This document shows, piece by piece, positions 1 through 11,730 of a stretch of DNA of 64,000 nt (positions are counted from its first letter, which is position 1; each line of letters starts with the position of its first letter). Origin of the DNA: Beta vulgaris subsp. vulgaris (lineage: Eukaryota; Streptophyta; Magnoliopsida; Caryophyllales; Amaranthaceae); contig NC_079203.1 of the NCBI RefSeq assembly GCF_026745355.1, forward strand, positions 41,959,492-42,023,491. The letters run 5' to 3'. The notes under the pieces were generated by a model. It worked only from the letters and a program-made list of their open reading frames with translations. It had not been told where the DNA came from and searched no databases. A program made the position numbers and the translations under genes.

Positions 1-246
1 CATAAAGAAAGGATGGTCAGGGCTTCAGGTAATTGTCATTAGAACATTTGAAGTTATAGTTTGATAATACTTCACTGATAAAACACTGAATGCATATTCC
101 TCTTTGAGTTGATGTTAAGATTTTTTTAACTGCTTACTCGGAACAACTGCTGAAATTGGAGCTGGAATTTGTGAACATCAGCACCTTATGTATCATTTTT
201 GTATATTTTGGTTCTTGATTTCACTTCAAATTTTGCCTTAATGCAG

Positions 247-1233
247 TCGATTCCTCGAGCAGTGTGGCTTAGTGCTAGTGGAAATCAATTAATGCAGTGG
301 CCAGTCGAAGAGATTGAAAGTCTTCGCAAGGATGAAGTAGAAATCCAAGACAAGGAGCTCAAGAAAGGGTCATTGGTTGAGGTAGTTGGCATCACAGCAG
401 CACAGGTACTGATTCCGAATTACCAAATCAGTTTTGTCTGTTTTTTCATCTGCATCTTCTATATTATCTACGCAGTGTGAGTGATTACTTTTTCTTTTCA
501 ATGGAAGGCTGATGTGGAAATCTCCTTTGAATTGCCGAATTTAGAAGATGCTGAGCAGATGGAACCTAGTTGGACTGATCCTCAATTGCTCTGTGCTCAG
601 AAGAATGCAGCAGTTGAAGGCAGATTGGGACCATTTGGCTTGCTGGTTTTGGCTTTCAGTAACTTAACAGAGGAAACTGCAATTTTCTTCCGGGTGTTCA
701 AAAATCATAGTAGGCATATAGTTTTGTTGTGTAATGATTTGAGCAGGTCATATTCCATGACCCAACACCTTTAGTTCCTTGCATCTTCTTTTGAAATACC
801 CCTCTTTTTCATCATCTTTTCTTGTTTTACAGATCCTCATTAAGTAGAGATGTTCGTAAAACTACTTTCGGAGCTTTTCTTGACATCAATCCCCTTCAGG
901 AGAGCATTTCACTTAGAACCTTGGTGAGTAGGGATTGTAATTCGAAGTTTTTCTGACATAACCAATTAAGTGACACTCCATGGGTGTAACCTTAATGTCA
1001 TTCTATTTATATCTGTTTTGCAGATCGATCATTCCATTGTTGAAAGTTTTGGTGGGGGAGGAAAGGCATGCATCACAGCTAGAGTTTACCCAGTTTTAGC
1101 AGTTGACAAGGAAGCAAAATTGTTTGCATTTAACAAAGGTAGCCATAATATTAAGATCTCGAAGCTCAATGCTTGGAGCATGAAAGAAGCCAAAATTCTT
1201 CCTATTATGAAAAGAAGAAAGCCCCCTGTCTAA
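247..1233 (+). CDS. Cell-wall-type invertase (GH32 beta-fructofuranosidase), 3' part only
   Basis: C-terminal part of a plant acid invertase, which hydrolyses sucrose to glucose and fructose, usually in the apoplast. Four exons can be read: 247-405, 508-746, 833-923 and 1024-1233. All have AG/GT borders and compatible phases, giving about 232 residues. The first exon opens inside the family's conserved stretch with [21 protein letters not shown]. The last contains [23 protein letters not shown], the C-terminal beta-sandwich signature of GH32. The catalytic N-terminal half (the WMNDPNG motif) would lie before base 1, so activity cannot be judged. The carboxyl end is odd. A 29-bp stretch coding [10 protein letters not shown] (from about 1179) recurs just after the stop codon (from about 1279), so the last residues may come from a small local duplication. 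Cell-wall rather than vacuolar type is inferred from overall resemblance. Confidence 0.85.
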
Positions 1234-3181
1234 CATTGAAGATTTGAAGTCCTGCAGAAGTAGAAAACAAGGCATTAAAGCATGAAAGAAGCCAAAATTC
1301 TTCCTATTTGTCTTGTTCCAAAATTGATGGATTATAGGCCTCGACTTTCATACATAAGATTCTTTTATGATCATTAGTTGTTTCAGTCATCTTAGTTTTC
1401 TATTAAAAATATTTCTCGTGTCGAGTAGTATTTCATGATCTTCCTAGCATTGATGCATTGCACACCGAGTTATAAGAAACCACAGATCTTATAAGTATGC
1501 TTGTCCTTGCCAAGTTTAGTAGTTTGGTTAAAATTGTAAAAATACTGATTTTCTCGTTTTCTGCCCTTATCATATAGCCCTAAGTTGTAGACAGAGAAAG
1601 ATAATAGTACAATCTCCAATACTCCTGGATTTTCCTGCCACTCTATGCTGTTGGAAGTATAAATTTCTACTATACTGGGTGCTGCTTGCTCAGAGAGCTT
1701 GCAGACGGTAACAAGGCAAACACTATTTCATAGATACCTCTGTAAAGATCCTAAGAGTTCTATCAAGAAAGGAGAAGATTTCTAAGAGGTTTGTCACCCT
1801 GTTTCTAACAGTAAGCTCAGATTAAGCTTACTGAAACTCAAGATCAGCTGATCAGAAATAGAGTAGAGAGATTACAGAGAGAGACAAAATGTGAATAAGG
1901 GATAGAGAAGTGAAGAGTGTTTTAATATATTTCTGAATCAATGCGAATGTTATTACAAGTAGCTATCTATAGAAAACTAGCTAATTGACCATACAAGGAA
2001 AATGATTAACCACTTTTTCCGCCATAACTTGCTTAACAGAAGTCCTAACAGAATTCCAGAATAGTTGATTAACTGTAACCACTATTACATCATTTTCCAT
2101 ACCTCTCAACTCAGAGATTTGTATTTCTCAAGGTACCCGATTGATTTTAGATAGATTTTGGATGGCAGTTTTTCTCCCAAGAAAGGATTGCTTATCCTAT
2201 GGATTGCTGAGCAGAACGACTTCTTCCGGAATTCTGATTTGGTGTTCTTTGAGCCAAGGACCAAAATGTAGCAGCTCATAATTCCCTTTTCTCTGTGCTG
2301 ATGTATTGTTTTAAAGGCCTGCCAGAAGTTCAGGAAACAGGTTATAGTATCAAAGTTATACGCAAGACATGAGAACATCCTTGTTTTTGTTTTGTTGCTA
2401 TTATGCATCAGTGTGTTAAAATGTCTGTTTGGTGTATATAAATGTTACCTTGAGCATTCTGTTCTGCTTCTATTTGTTGATTCAAGCGTATTTGCATATA
2501 TGCGTTGGATCCAAGATGAAGAGAAGTTAGGATAAGAGATCATTTCATATTTAGTGCATTACCACTCTAGTTATGTGTTATGTTATTCAACTTAGAATCA
2601 GGATAGGAATATTCTGGGTAGTACTAATGCAATATGGCACCATCCTTGTGCTAGTTCCGACGTTAAAACTCATGGCCTTCCCTTCTGCTGGTTATTATTC
2701 TCAGATTGGCTTGGTGTAGTTATTTGCCAAAATTTTGGGACTTCTTATATCTTCTTCTTCATGTACCTTTATAGTTTCTCTGTTATTGGTAATATAATAT
2801 TTTTTACCTTTTACTTTCACAAATACCATCTAAAAACTTGCCGTAACTTACAAACTACAAGATGATTGAATTTATGCTGGCTTTTTTGCAGTATTTGGTC
2901 TCTTTTGTACAAATATCATATTGTTGATGAGTGGTTTGCAAGGCGAAATCATTAGTCTATATCTGGAAGGTTTACTGATTATTATGTTTAAAATGTTCTC
3001 TTTCTTCATACAACTTCTTAGCATGCGCCAAGTATACTCAACATTGTAAGTTATACAGGATTAAAATTCATCTCTGACATAATGTGGTTTCAACTAAAGT
3101 CTTAGAAAGATACTTCATATTTGTATCAATTAAAGTATTAAAGTCCAAGTTAGCCTTACTTTCTAAAACAGTTAAGATTAA
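1234..3181. other. Intergenic; possible old copia LTR at about 1800-2057 (-)
   Basis: No convincing coding sequence. About 1800-2057, read on the minus strand, has the style of a copia LTR: it starts TGTTAGGACTTCTGTTAAG and runs toward GTTAGAAACA. I found no primer-binding site or clear target-site duplication, so this is weak. The open frame on the minus strand at 2106-2408 has no recognisable domain. Confidence 0.3.
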
Positions 3182-3752
3182 AGGCTGTATATTGCCTTCG
3201 TGATCTGCTACATTGCTCAAGCTTTAAATCTTAATCAGAACGGTACAGTTAGCCAGCACACTGCGAAACACCAGAGACTCAGGCCTGCTTATCACTTCGA
3301 GCCTCTTGAAGATTGGATGAATGGTACGCCCTTCAAACCTGAAACTAAGTACAATTCGAGTAGGTGTTAAATGTTTAATCGTTCGTGTAACCCCACTTTC
3401 TTTCGTACTCTGAATATGATGTTAATTCTTTTCCTATCATGGCATATGCTTTGAATATGATTTTGGTGAATTCGTGATCAATGAACTTAAAGTCTAATAG
3501 TTTTCTTCTTATTATTACTGATTGACAGCCGAAGAGAAAATGCTACTGAAATGACTCACAAGTACAAGGAGTTCATCAGCATAATCGGCATGCTGTGTGT
3601 GGGCAACATAATATGGGTCACTCAGTGTCATATAATCTTGTTAAGTTGATTCATCTTGAAAATCTTCATGCTGACAGAAAGAAATGCTCCTGAATTGTCT
3701 GTTAATTACAGGGAAAATGTACTACAAGGGAGTTTATCAGCTATTTTATTAG
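3182..3752 (+). pseudogene. Relic of a second invertase gene (first exons only)
   Basis: 3182-3323 reads as the end of a signal peptide followed by RPAYHFEPLEDWMN, the N-terminal GH32 motif. It ends in AATG|GTACG, the phase used before the 9-bp mini-exon (DPN) typical of plant invertases. No initiator ATG is left; the frame is closed upstream by a stop. 3712-3752 reads G-K-M-Y-Y-K-G-V-Y-Q-L-F-Y then TAG, matching the next canonical exon (PMYYKGVYHLFYQYNP) but stopped early. No mini-exon was found between them. The interval about 3529-3650 is a decayed duplicate of about 3668-3850 (shared ACAAGGGAGTT and GCATAATC.. CATGCTG blocks). It lies just downstream of the invertase at 247-1233, so it is probably a decayed tandem copy. 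Confidence 0.7.
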
Positions 3753-4079
3753 CATAATCTTCATGCTGTAGCGTGTATGTATCTTAGTATTTATTGAGTA
3801 TGTATCGCAATGGACAACATAATCTTCATTCAGTGTCATATGGAGTTTACTACCTATTTTATCTAGAATGTCATTAACATATATAAATACTATTCAATTT
3901 TGTGTATAAGAAACCATGGAAAAACAAGTTTAATCATTAGAAATAAAACAGAGCTAGTACAAACTCTTTAACTCATGTTTGGTTATGAAAATACAAGAGA
4001 GGAAAGCAAAGAAACAAAGTCAAACACATTGACTCAAATTTCAGATCCCATCATTTTGAAGGTGGTGAAGGCGTTCACG

Positions 4080-7000
4080 TCATGTACAATCACATTTTGG
4101 TAAGATAGCGTGACGAGGTGCAACCCTTGCTTGAAGTGGAACAATCTTGTGCATGAAAAGGTCAGGCACTTTGTTCATATCCACGAGTTGATCATCGATC
4201 CTCTCCCAATCGAAACACTGGATTAGAGAGCCTATAGCAAGGCTAAGAACACGAATTGCCAAGCCTTCTCCAGGACATATCCTTCTTCCTGAACCAAATG
4301 GCATCATTTTGAACCCAATACGATAGCCTTCTACGCCATCAAATCTTTCTGGCCTAAAATTTTGTGGATCACCCCAAATATTAGGGTCATTTTGTATTGC
4401 CCATATGTTGACATCAAGTGCCGTGCCCTGTGGAATAGGGTACCCTCCGACGATGCAATCCTTTGAAGATTCATGAGGGAAAAGAGTTGGATTAGGTGGG
4501 TACATTCGGAGTGTTTCTTTGATGATGCATTGAACATAAGGAAGGCTCTTAAGATCGGATTCTGCAAGCAATCTATCATGTCCTACATGGTTTTCGATTT
4601 CTGTATGCGCTTTTTCTAGAACTTCTGGATGGTTAAGTAAGAGTGAGAATGCCCATTCCATTGTTGTGGCTGACGAGTCTGATCCTCCTACTAAGAGATC
4701 CTGTTCACCATTTGTAATGACATTCAACACATAATCAGTAAAAAGGTTCTAATAGCTACTAGCTTCCACTCAATCTATAGCTTATTTTAATTTAATTGAT
4801 ATCTTATGTCTTGATTTCAATGGAATTGTATCTAAATGGATTTGTTGATTCAATCAAGAGCATGATTATCTCTATGGGAATAAGTAGGTAGGATTGCTAG
4901 GAATTTATTGGTGATACTATGCTTAAAGTCTCTTTTTTGCATGATTTCATAGGAACATGTAAGATTGCTTGTTTAGAGTAGCCGTTGAGACTCGAGAGAC
5001 TTCTATGGTATTTTTAGGTCGCATTATTCCATTTGGACTATTGATTCATGGGAATAAGGGAATAATTCTATGTGTTACTTATGCTAGTGGGGATGCTTGA
5101 GTCTAGGTGCCTTTAAATTTATTACTTCTATTGGTTATTATTAATTAATTACAATAATAATTTAGTGTTAATTTGACGTCCTACTGACGTACTAAAAATA
5201 ATTATATAACCCAAGTCATTAATTTATAAGAGCACTTATACAATGTTTCACACTTTCCCTTAAAAAAAATATTTCACACTTTCCCTTAAAAAAAATATTT
5301 CACACTTGAGAAGTCGACAGACTCAACTCTTTTTTTTTCATATAAAATAACATAAGATATATAAACAACTATGACTTACACAAGAAAGAAATAAATAGTG
5401 TGCAACTTCAAATAGCTTGAGAGATTTGGAATTCGGTAGGAAGAGGTATACTGAATCTAAATTTATAATTTGTATCTCGCACTTAGCTTTTTCGAAATGT
5501 AATCCGGACTTGGTAGCTTCGTTGTCATGAATTTGAGCTATCATATTTTATATATTTCTTACTTTTGCGTCAATCTTATGTTCTTAACACGTGGTTTTTA
5601 ATTTTCTATTATTTAATAACAACAAATTAACTAAAAATAATAATAACAATTATATTTATAATGATAACAACAAGATTAATAGTAATTACCAATATTAATA
5701 ATTAATAAGTACAACAACAACAATAATAATCCTTTTTAACAAATGTACTAGTAAATATTAATACTCCATTTGTATTTTTTTATCTTTCTCACTTAGAATC
5801 TTGACAATATTAACAATTAGAGAGAATCGTTTAGATTTTTCTCAATATATAAGAAAAAAATATAGTCATGTGGGGTCTTGTTTGATTCGTCTTAATGAGT
5901 ACTTTATTAATATTCAATTATTATAATTTTTACTAATATGTAATGAGAGATATTTAATAGTAATAATGAGTTATTAAATATAAGCATGATTTGAACTGAT
6001 CTGATATGGTCTGATCTGATCTGATCTGAACTTATCTGATCTAATCTGATCTGATCTGATCTGATTAGATCTGAAATAAGCAAAAATAAGGTGAACTAAA
6101 TATAGCCTTATTTAGTTAAATTGAGTCAAGGTTATCTAGTTCTTGATATCATCTGTCTTTTGTAGAATGGACGAACTTGACTTATCTTGCTATATGATTC
6201 AGAGTTTAATTAGCAATTATTTGGTTAGATGTGCTACACTTCTATCACCTTCCACTATGTGCAACTCCGCATTCTCTGGTAATATTCCATACTCATGTAA
6301 TTATATAACCTCATAATAATGGTCACCAAGGTCATAAAATTAAAGTATCATTATAAAAAATATTCTAATGGATTGAATTCTAATGGACTGAAAAGAAGGT
6401 GAAAAAGAATACACACATATTGTTCTCTCATAAATCTAAGTAGAAATGAACTATGATTAATGATAAGAATGTTTCACTAGGTACCTTTGAGGTTTTATGA
6501 AATTCATGAGATACTCATGCCGTTTCAAAAATTTATCAGCTATTTCTTAAGTTTACATATAGTATACCAAACACCCTTAGTAACTTTTTGGTGTTGATTC
6601 TGTTAACTTAAATGACCAGAAATCACTTAAACGTTACCCCAACCTAATTCGCATGTTAACCTACACTATGCCAAAAATGTCAATTCTTAGTGATATAAAA
6701 TCACCTTTTTTCTGCCGTTAAAATAGTTTTAATAGTGGCCTAACTACGTCTTAGGCAATTTTATCTGCTTCTATAAGACTTTGTTGGGTATAATGTGAAA
6801 TATTAAGGGAATTAGGATAGGTCAACTGATTTTGGATCATTTAATATAAGAGAATCAACACCCATAAATTATTAAAGGTATATGGTACATTATATCCAAA
6901 CCTAAGGAGTAACTAAATGAATTATTAAAACTGAGTGCATATATAGATAGTTAGTGTAGATGCGAATATTCTGTGCAAAAAATTATTGAGTGCATAATTT

Positions 7001-7949
7001 AAAAGAAAACGAAGTGGGTAACGTAGCGTACCAACAAGATGCTGAAGATGATCTCATCCTTGTAATACTCCGGCTGGGATTGTTGCAGCTCCAACAGCAC
7101 TTGAAGCATGGGCTTGACTTTTACCGTTGAGTCATCATTGTTTTCACTATGGCAATCTTTTACCTTGATCTCCCTTATGTACTCTTCAATCAAATCTCTC
7201 ATAAGTGCGTCTCTATCTTGTTTGAACTTTTGTAACCTCCTCTCTTTCCCCCAGTCTAACCACCTGAGATACGGGATAAAATCTCCAATATGAACCACGT
7301 TAGCAAACCCAAAAAAAGTTTCAACCATCTTCTCTAGCTTCTTAGCTTGCAACCCTTGGTACCTCTTCCCAAATATCAACCTAGTCATCACGCTCATGGC
7401 CAGGTCAAATAACTCAGGCCTCATGTCAACTACCTTTGATTTTGATTCTGTATCTGACCCTGCGATGACTTTACGGTAGAGTCGTTGCACGAGCAAACGG
7501 ACTTCATCAGCCCGTATATAGATGCCGGAAAGTGACTGAAGGCGGTGAGACGAGAGAAGCTCAACCGCGGCGATCCTGCGTAAGTTCCGCCAGTGGGGGC
7601 CGTAAGGTGAAAAATTGATACTAGTAAAGTTGTTGCCTGCGTACTTACCGATTAGAATGCGGTGTGGGCGGTTGCAAAAGGCAACGTCATTTTTACTTAG
7701 GCATTCCTCGGCAGCGGAGGCGGAGCAGACAGACAGACTGGGCATCCACCCGAACTCTAGATAAACAACAGGGCCGTATCGTTCTGCTAGTTTGGCTAAG
7801 CACTCGGCTAATGGGAATGTTAGCAGCCAAAAATGGCCAATCAGTGGTAAACACAAAAAAGGTCTAGGAGGCCTGTTTTGCAATTTTCGCAAAAAGTGGA
7901 ATGTCACCATGTACAATACCACAGCGATGGGGAGATAGTACAAGTGCAT
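4080..7949 (-). CDS. Cytochrome P450, CYP81-like
   Basis: Two exons on the minus strand: 7949-7032 and 4700-4080. Intron 7031-4701 (2331 bp) is GT-AG and phase 0. The predicted protein is 512 residues, normal for the family. It is an ER-anchored haem monooxygenase; CYP81 members usually hydroxylate phenolic or other specialised metabolites. Visible features: an N-terminal membrane anchor (YYLPIAVVLYMVTF); the proline hinge PPRPFLCLPLIGH; ADEVRLLVQRL, typical of CYP81; an I-helix GGSDSS at about 311-316, where the usual form is AGTDTT/S; KETLR (E368, R371); FRPERF; and the haem loop FGSGRRICPG with Cys448. I chose the ATG at 7949 because it begins the membrane anchor. An in-frame ATG at 8057 would add 36 residues encoded by T and G homopolymers. 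The substrate cannot be told from sequence. The I-helix Thr-to-Ser change may be tolerated. Confidence 0.87.
5996..6075. repeat. (GATCT)n microsatellite in the P450 intron
   Basis: About 14 imperfect copies of the pentamer TGATC/GATCT, with a few substitutions. It sits inside the P450 intron. The intron is otherwise AT-rich with no coding signal. Confidence 0.9.
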
Positions 7950-7967
7950 CTTTCCAATTTTTGTGTG

Positions 7968-7996
7968 TTTTTTTTTTTTGGGGGGGGGGGGGGGGG
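7968..7996. repeat. T12-G17 homopolymer run in the P450 leader
   Basis: Twelve T followed by seventeen G, just upstream of the chosen P450 start. On the transcribed strand this is C17A12. The length is likely unstable and error-prone in sequencing. Confidence 0.9.
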
Positions 7997-8057
7997 TTAA
8001 TGTTCTAATTAATCCTATGAAAGTGCTAACAATTGGGATGAATGGTGAGTTATTCAA

Positions 8058-10020
8058 GGAGGAAATAAAAACAGAAATTTTGGAACTCTTAAAATATATG
8101 ATAGAAAAAGAATTATTTAATCGAAATAATACAAATTTTGACCGGTTTTTCCAAAATAATACAAATTTTAGGTTTTTTTTAAATAATACAAACTTTACAC
8201 CTAAGTTTTGTGTGTTAGCTCAAAGTTGAATGTAACCTAATAAATAAGTAACACGGGGACACATGTCACTATTTTATTAGTTGTTTTTTATTTTTCCTCC
8301 TTTCCTCAAAACCTTTTTTTTTATTATCTTTCACCCTTTTTTCTTACCCCTGCCCACCAAAAAACCACCCCTTTCCCACCCAAGCCCACCGACACTCTAC
8401 TGTCGCGAGTTATATGGATTGTGGGGGGCTATTTCAGAGTTTAGGGAAAGGGACGGGGTGGCTTCGTGGGTAGGGAAGGGTCTGGGGGTGGTTTCGTGGT
8501 GGGGGAGGGGCTCAGGTTGTTTCGGGATAGGAACGAAAGGGGCTATGGTGGTGGTTTCGTGGTGGAGGAAGGGGTAAGATCAGTTTTTTGGGTGGCGGAG
8601 GAGAGAGAAAGAAATTTCAGTTTTAAAACTTTCTAAATTTTTTTGCCTGTTTTACAGTTTCAAGTCAGGTTGATATACTTTAGGAAAAGTTAATATAAAA
8701 ATTGTATTATTAAAAAGTAATCTAAAGGTTATATTGTTTTGAGAGAATCGGCTAAAGTTTTTATTATTCTAGTTAAATTATCCATAGAAAATACCCCTAT
8801 ATTATATTTACAAGTTATGGCTAAAAATACATAGAATTAACATGGAACATAAATCTTGTATCCCATAAATGTTGTACCATAACTGGTTTGTCACTTCTTC
8901 TTATCTATGTATCTATATATATATTATTGAAATGTGTAGGCAAGCATTGTACATCGCCACATGGTACCTCACATTAAACGATGACATATGGACGCCTAGT
9001 GCTCAACATGACATTGATACGCTAACATTACATTCCTTCATAAAATGATTAGAAAAAGTTTAAGAAGTCTTGAACCCATTACCTTTCAATTTGTAGTTTG
9101 TAATTTCATCATCGTACAATTAAAATATGCTTACTTGTGCTTGTGACATAATATTAACCATAAACTATACATCTTTTATTTTATTAAATTTCCCGGAGGA
9201 TCGCCTAAACCTAAAAACTATTAGTTAATTATTGCATGTTTTGATTATTAATTATCAAATGGTCTGTTAGATTGTTTTGATGATGAATAATAATAACGAT
9301 AAAAAAGAGTAGCACAAAAGTGGTACATAAATTATAGGACATAGACTTTTTTTTGGGTGTAATGAGCGATTATTAAACTCAAGAGGTAGATGAGATTAGA
9401 TCCCAAATCTTGGATATCACCTCTATAAGACTTCACCAAGTAAGTTAAATGACATACACTATGGGACAAAGATTTGAATCTGTAGAAGCGAGGGGAAATT
9501 CTTCTGATCTATTCATAGCATATTTAATCTACTACTTACCCATTTCTCTCTTCTATTATTGTTTATGCAAAAACCAGATTCTAATAACTTAATAAGTACC
9601 CCATAACCAACCAACAAACCATATGCAAAGAATCTACCTCTTTTCCCTTCCTTCCTCAATTTGCATATAAGCTACCAAGGGAGCAAGATTAAAAAAAAAC
9701 GCATAGGGAGTATGCCATACTAACTTAGAAGAATCAGTATATATGGTACATAATATTACTATATAAAGTATTAAACACCCTCACTATTTATCCATTTTTT
9801 AGTTTAAACAAACTTTTGATGTAAATGAAATAGCTTATGTATATACTCAATACAAAATACCTTTTTCGATGTACAAAATATTGCATTTGAACGATGTTCA
9901 TGATATGACTTGATGTACAGATGAAATTATGCATGTATTAATATAAAGGATGAAAGCTTTTGGATGTACAAACACAGTTTTTAGATATAAAAGTTAGCTA
10001 TCTTATGTACACATTAACTT
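8058..10020. other. Gene-free AT-rich DNA with old dispersed repeats
   Basis: No credible gene. 8100-8640 has an AT-rich border and a G-rich body (GGTTTCGTGGTGG repeated). The same architecture recurs at 12000-12540, 16690-17290 and, inverted, at 48121-48580, so it is probably a dispersed repeat. 8900-9130 and 41440-41940 share TTGAACCCATKACCT-like text, another dispersed family that I cannot name. Confidence 0.4.
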
Positions 10021-10876
10021 TTGGATGCACAAATTAGAAATAGCTTTGGTATGTGCATGGAGATTGCTAGTGACAGGAAAGCTAGGAAACTGTGGTTATC
10101 TCAGGAGAAGTATATTGAACGGGTACTTGACAGGTTCAATATGAAGCATGCTAAGCATGTTAGTACACCTCTAGCTACACACTTCAAGCTAATAAGTAAA
10201 AAAGCTTGTCCTACAACAAAGAAGGAGAAAAAACTATGTTATCCATTCCTTACTCTTCTGTTGTTGGTTCCTTGATGTATGCTATGGTGTGTATTAGACC
10301 TGATATTGTACATGCAGTCGGTTCAGTGAGCCGTTTCTTATCCAATCCGGGTAAGGTCACTGGGAAACAGTGAAGTGGATCTTCATATACTTGCGCGGCA
10401 CCGCCAAGTTGAGTATATGTTATAGAGGTGGCAAACCTATACTTCAAGGCTATAATGACGCAAACATGGCAGGTGATCTTGATAATAGAAAGTCTATCTC
10501 AGGTTATGTGTTCACATTTTCAGAGGGAGCCATATCATTGCAATCCAAGCTACAAAAATGTGTAGCATTTTCCACGACTGAGGCAGAGTTTATTGTAGCA
10601 ATGGAAGCGAACAAGGATATGCTTTGGCTTATAAGGTTCCTTTGAGAGTTGGGTTTGAAGCAAGGAGAGTATGTAGTGCTTTGTGATAGTCAAAGTGCTA
10701 TGGATTTGAGCAAGAATACAATGTATCATTCTCGTACCAAGCATATTGATGTTAGATATCATTGCGCTATGAGATGTGATCGAGGAAAAGCAATTGAAAC
10801 CGAGGAAAGGCAATTCTTGGACGCAAGCTTGATGTTTGCAGCAAGCTTGCGAGAATCAGCTTCAAGTAATGATTGA
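10021..10876 (+). pseudogene. Ty1/copia pol remnant: RT end plus RNase H
   Basis: Fragment of a copia polyprotein. The first frame gives the C-terminal part of reverse transcriptase (KLWLSQEKYIERVLDRFNM). After frame changes comes the copia RNase H, with YNDANMAGDLDNRKSISGY, FSTTEAEF and LCDSQSAMDLSKN.. RTKHIDVRYH. At least three frames are used and internal stops are present, so it is dead. gag, protease and integrase are absent. It is followed directly by an LTR start at 10917, which fits the 3' end of an element. Confidence 0.85.
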
Positions 10877-10916
10877 AGCGTGTTGGTCTTGCCCGTGTTA
10901 GGCTGGAGGAAGAGAT

Positions 10917-11730
10917 TGTTGAGGTATCCATCCCAATTTGCAATATTCATATATTGCTTTTGGACACATGCATTGTGGGATTTTATAATGGACATGTTAT
11001 GTCTTAATTTTGGGTCCATTTTTAGCATGGGCTTTGTGGCTTCATGACTAAGCTTTGGTGGTGACCCTTAGAAGAAAAATAAAGGCAGTAAGTGTGAGAA
11101 ACAACAATTGAATGGACATACAAAAAATTCAGAAAACACGAACTAGGGAGAGAGGAGAGTGTCTCGGTTCGAAGTTTTCAGGACAACCTTTAGAAAATCG
11201 CTCATTGCTGGAAATTCCACAATTGGATCATCTGAAATTTTGACAGCTTATTCCTGACATCAAGGGCTTTGTTTTGGAAGGTTGGATCGTCGTTTTGAGC
11301 GTCGATTTCGTCGAAATTGTCTCTGGACAACGATGTTGTTTTTGCATGAATTCTACTCCTTTTGTTCGCTATTTTTTATCTTTTATTGTTCTTGTTGTCG
11401 GCGGGTGTATGAATCCTTTGTAACTGATTTGGGATTCTTTTTCCCTCAAATTTATCAATAAAAGAAGTTAGGATGGACTCCTCAATGTTGGTCGCGTGAT
11501 TTTTATCCTTCACATCGAAAGGGTTTTCCATGTAAAAATATTGTGTGTTGATTGGTATCGTTTCTTCCTATTATTACTAGTATTATTATTGTTTTGCTAT
11601 TGTATAGTTGCTGATTTTATGTGATAATTTGGTTGTGTGACAATTTTGGGTTGATTGGTTTGAATTGTTGGTTGATTGTCTTATTTGTGTGACATTGCGA
11701 GTGTCGTATTGATCCCTTCGGATCCCTACA
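10917..11730 (+). mobile_element. Copia 3' LTR, right end uncertain
   Basis: Begins TGTTGAGGTATCC directly after a purine-rich stretch (GGAGGAAGAGAT) that follows the RNase H relic. That is the usual order of polypurine tract then LTR. The right end is not fixed; GGATCCCTACA near 11720-11730 is one candidate. The paralogous copy starts near 15700. Confidence 0.5.
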
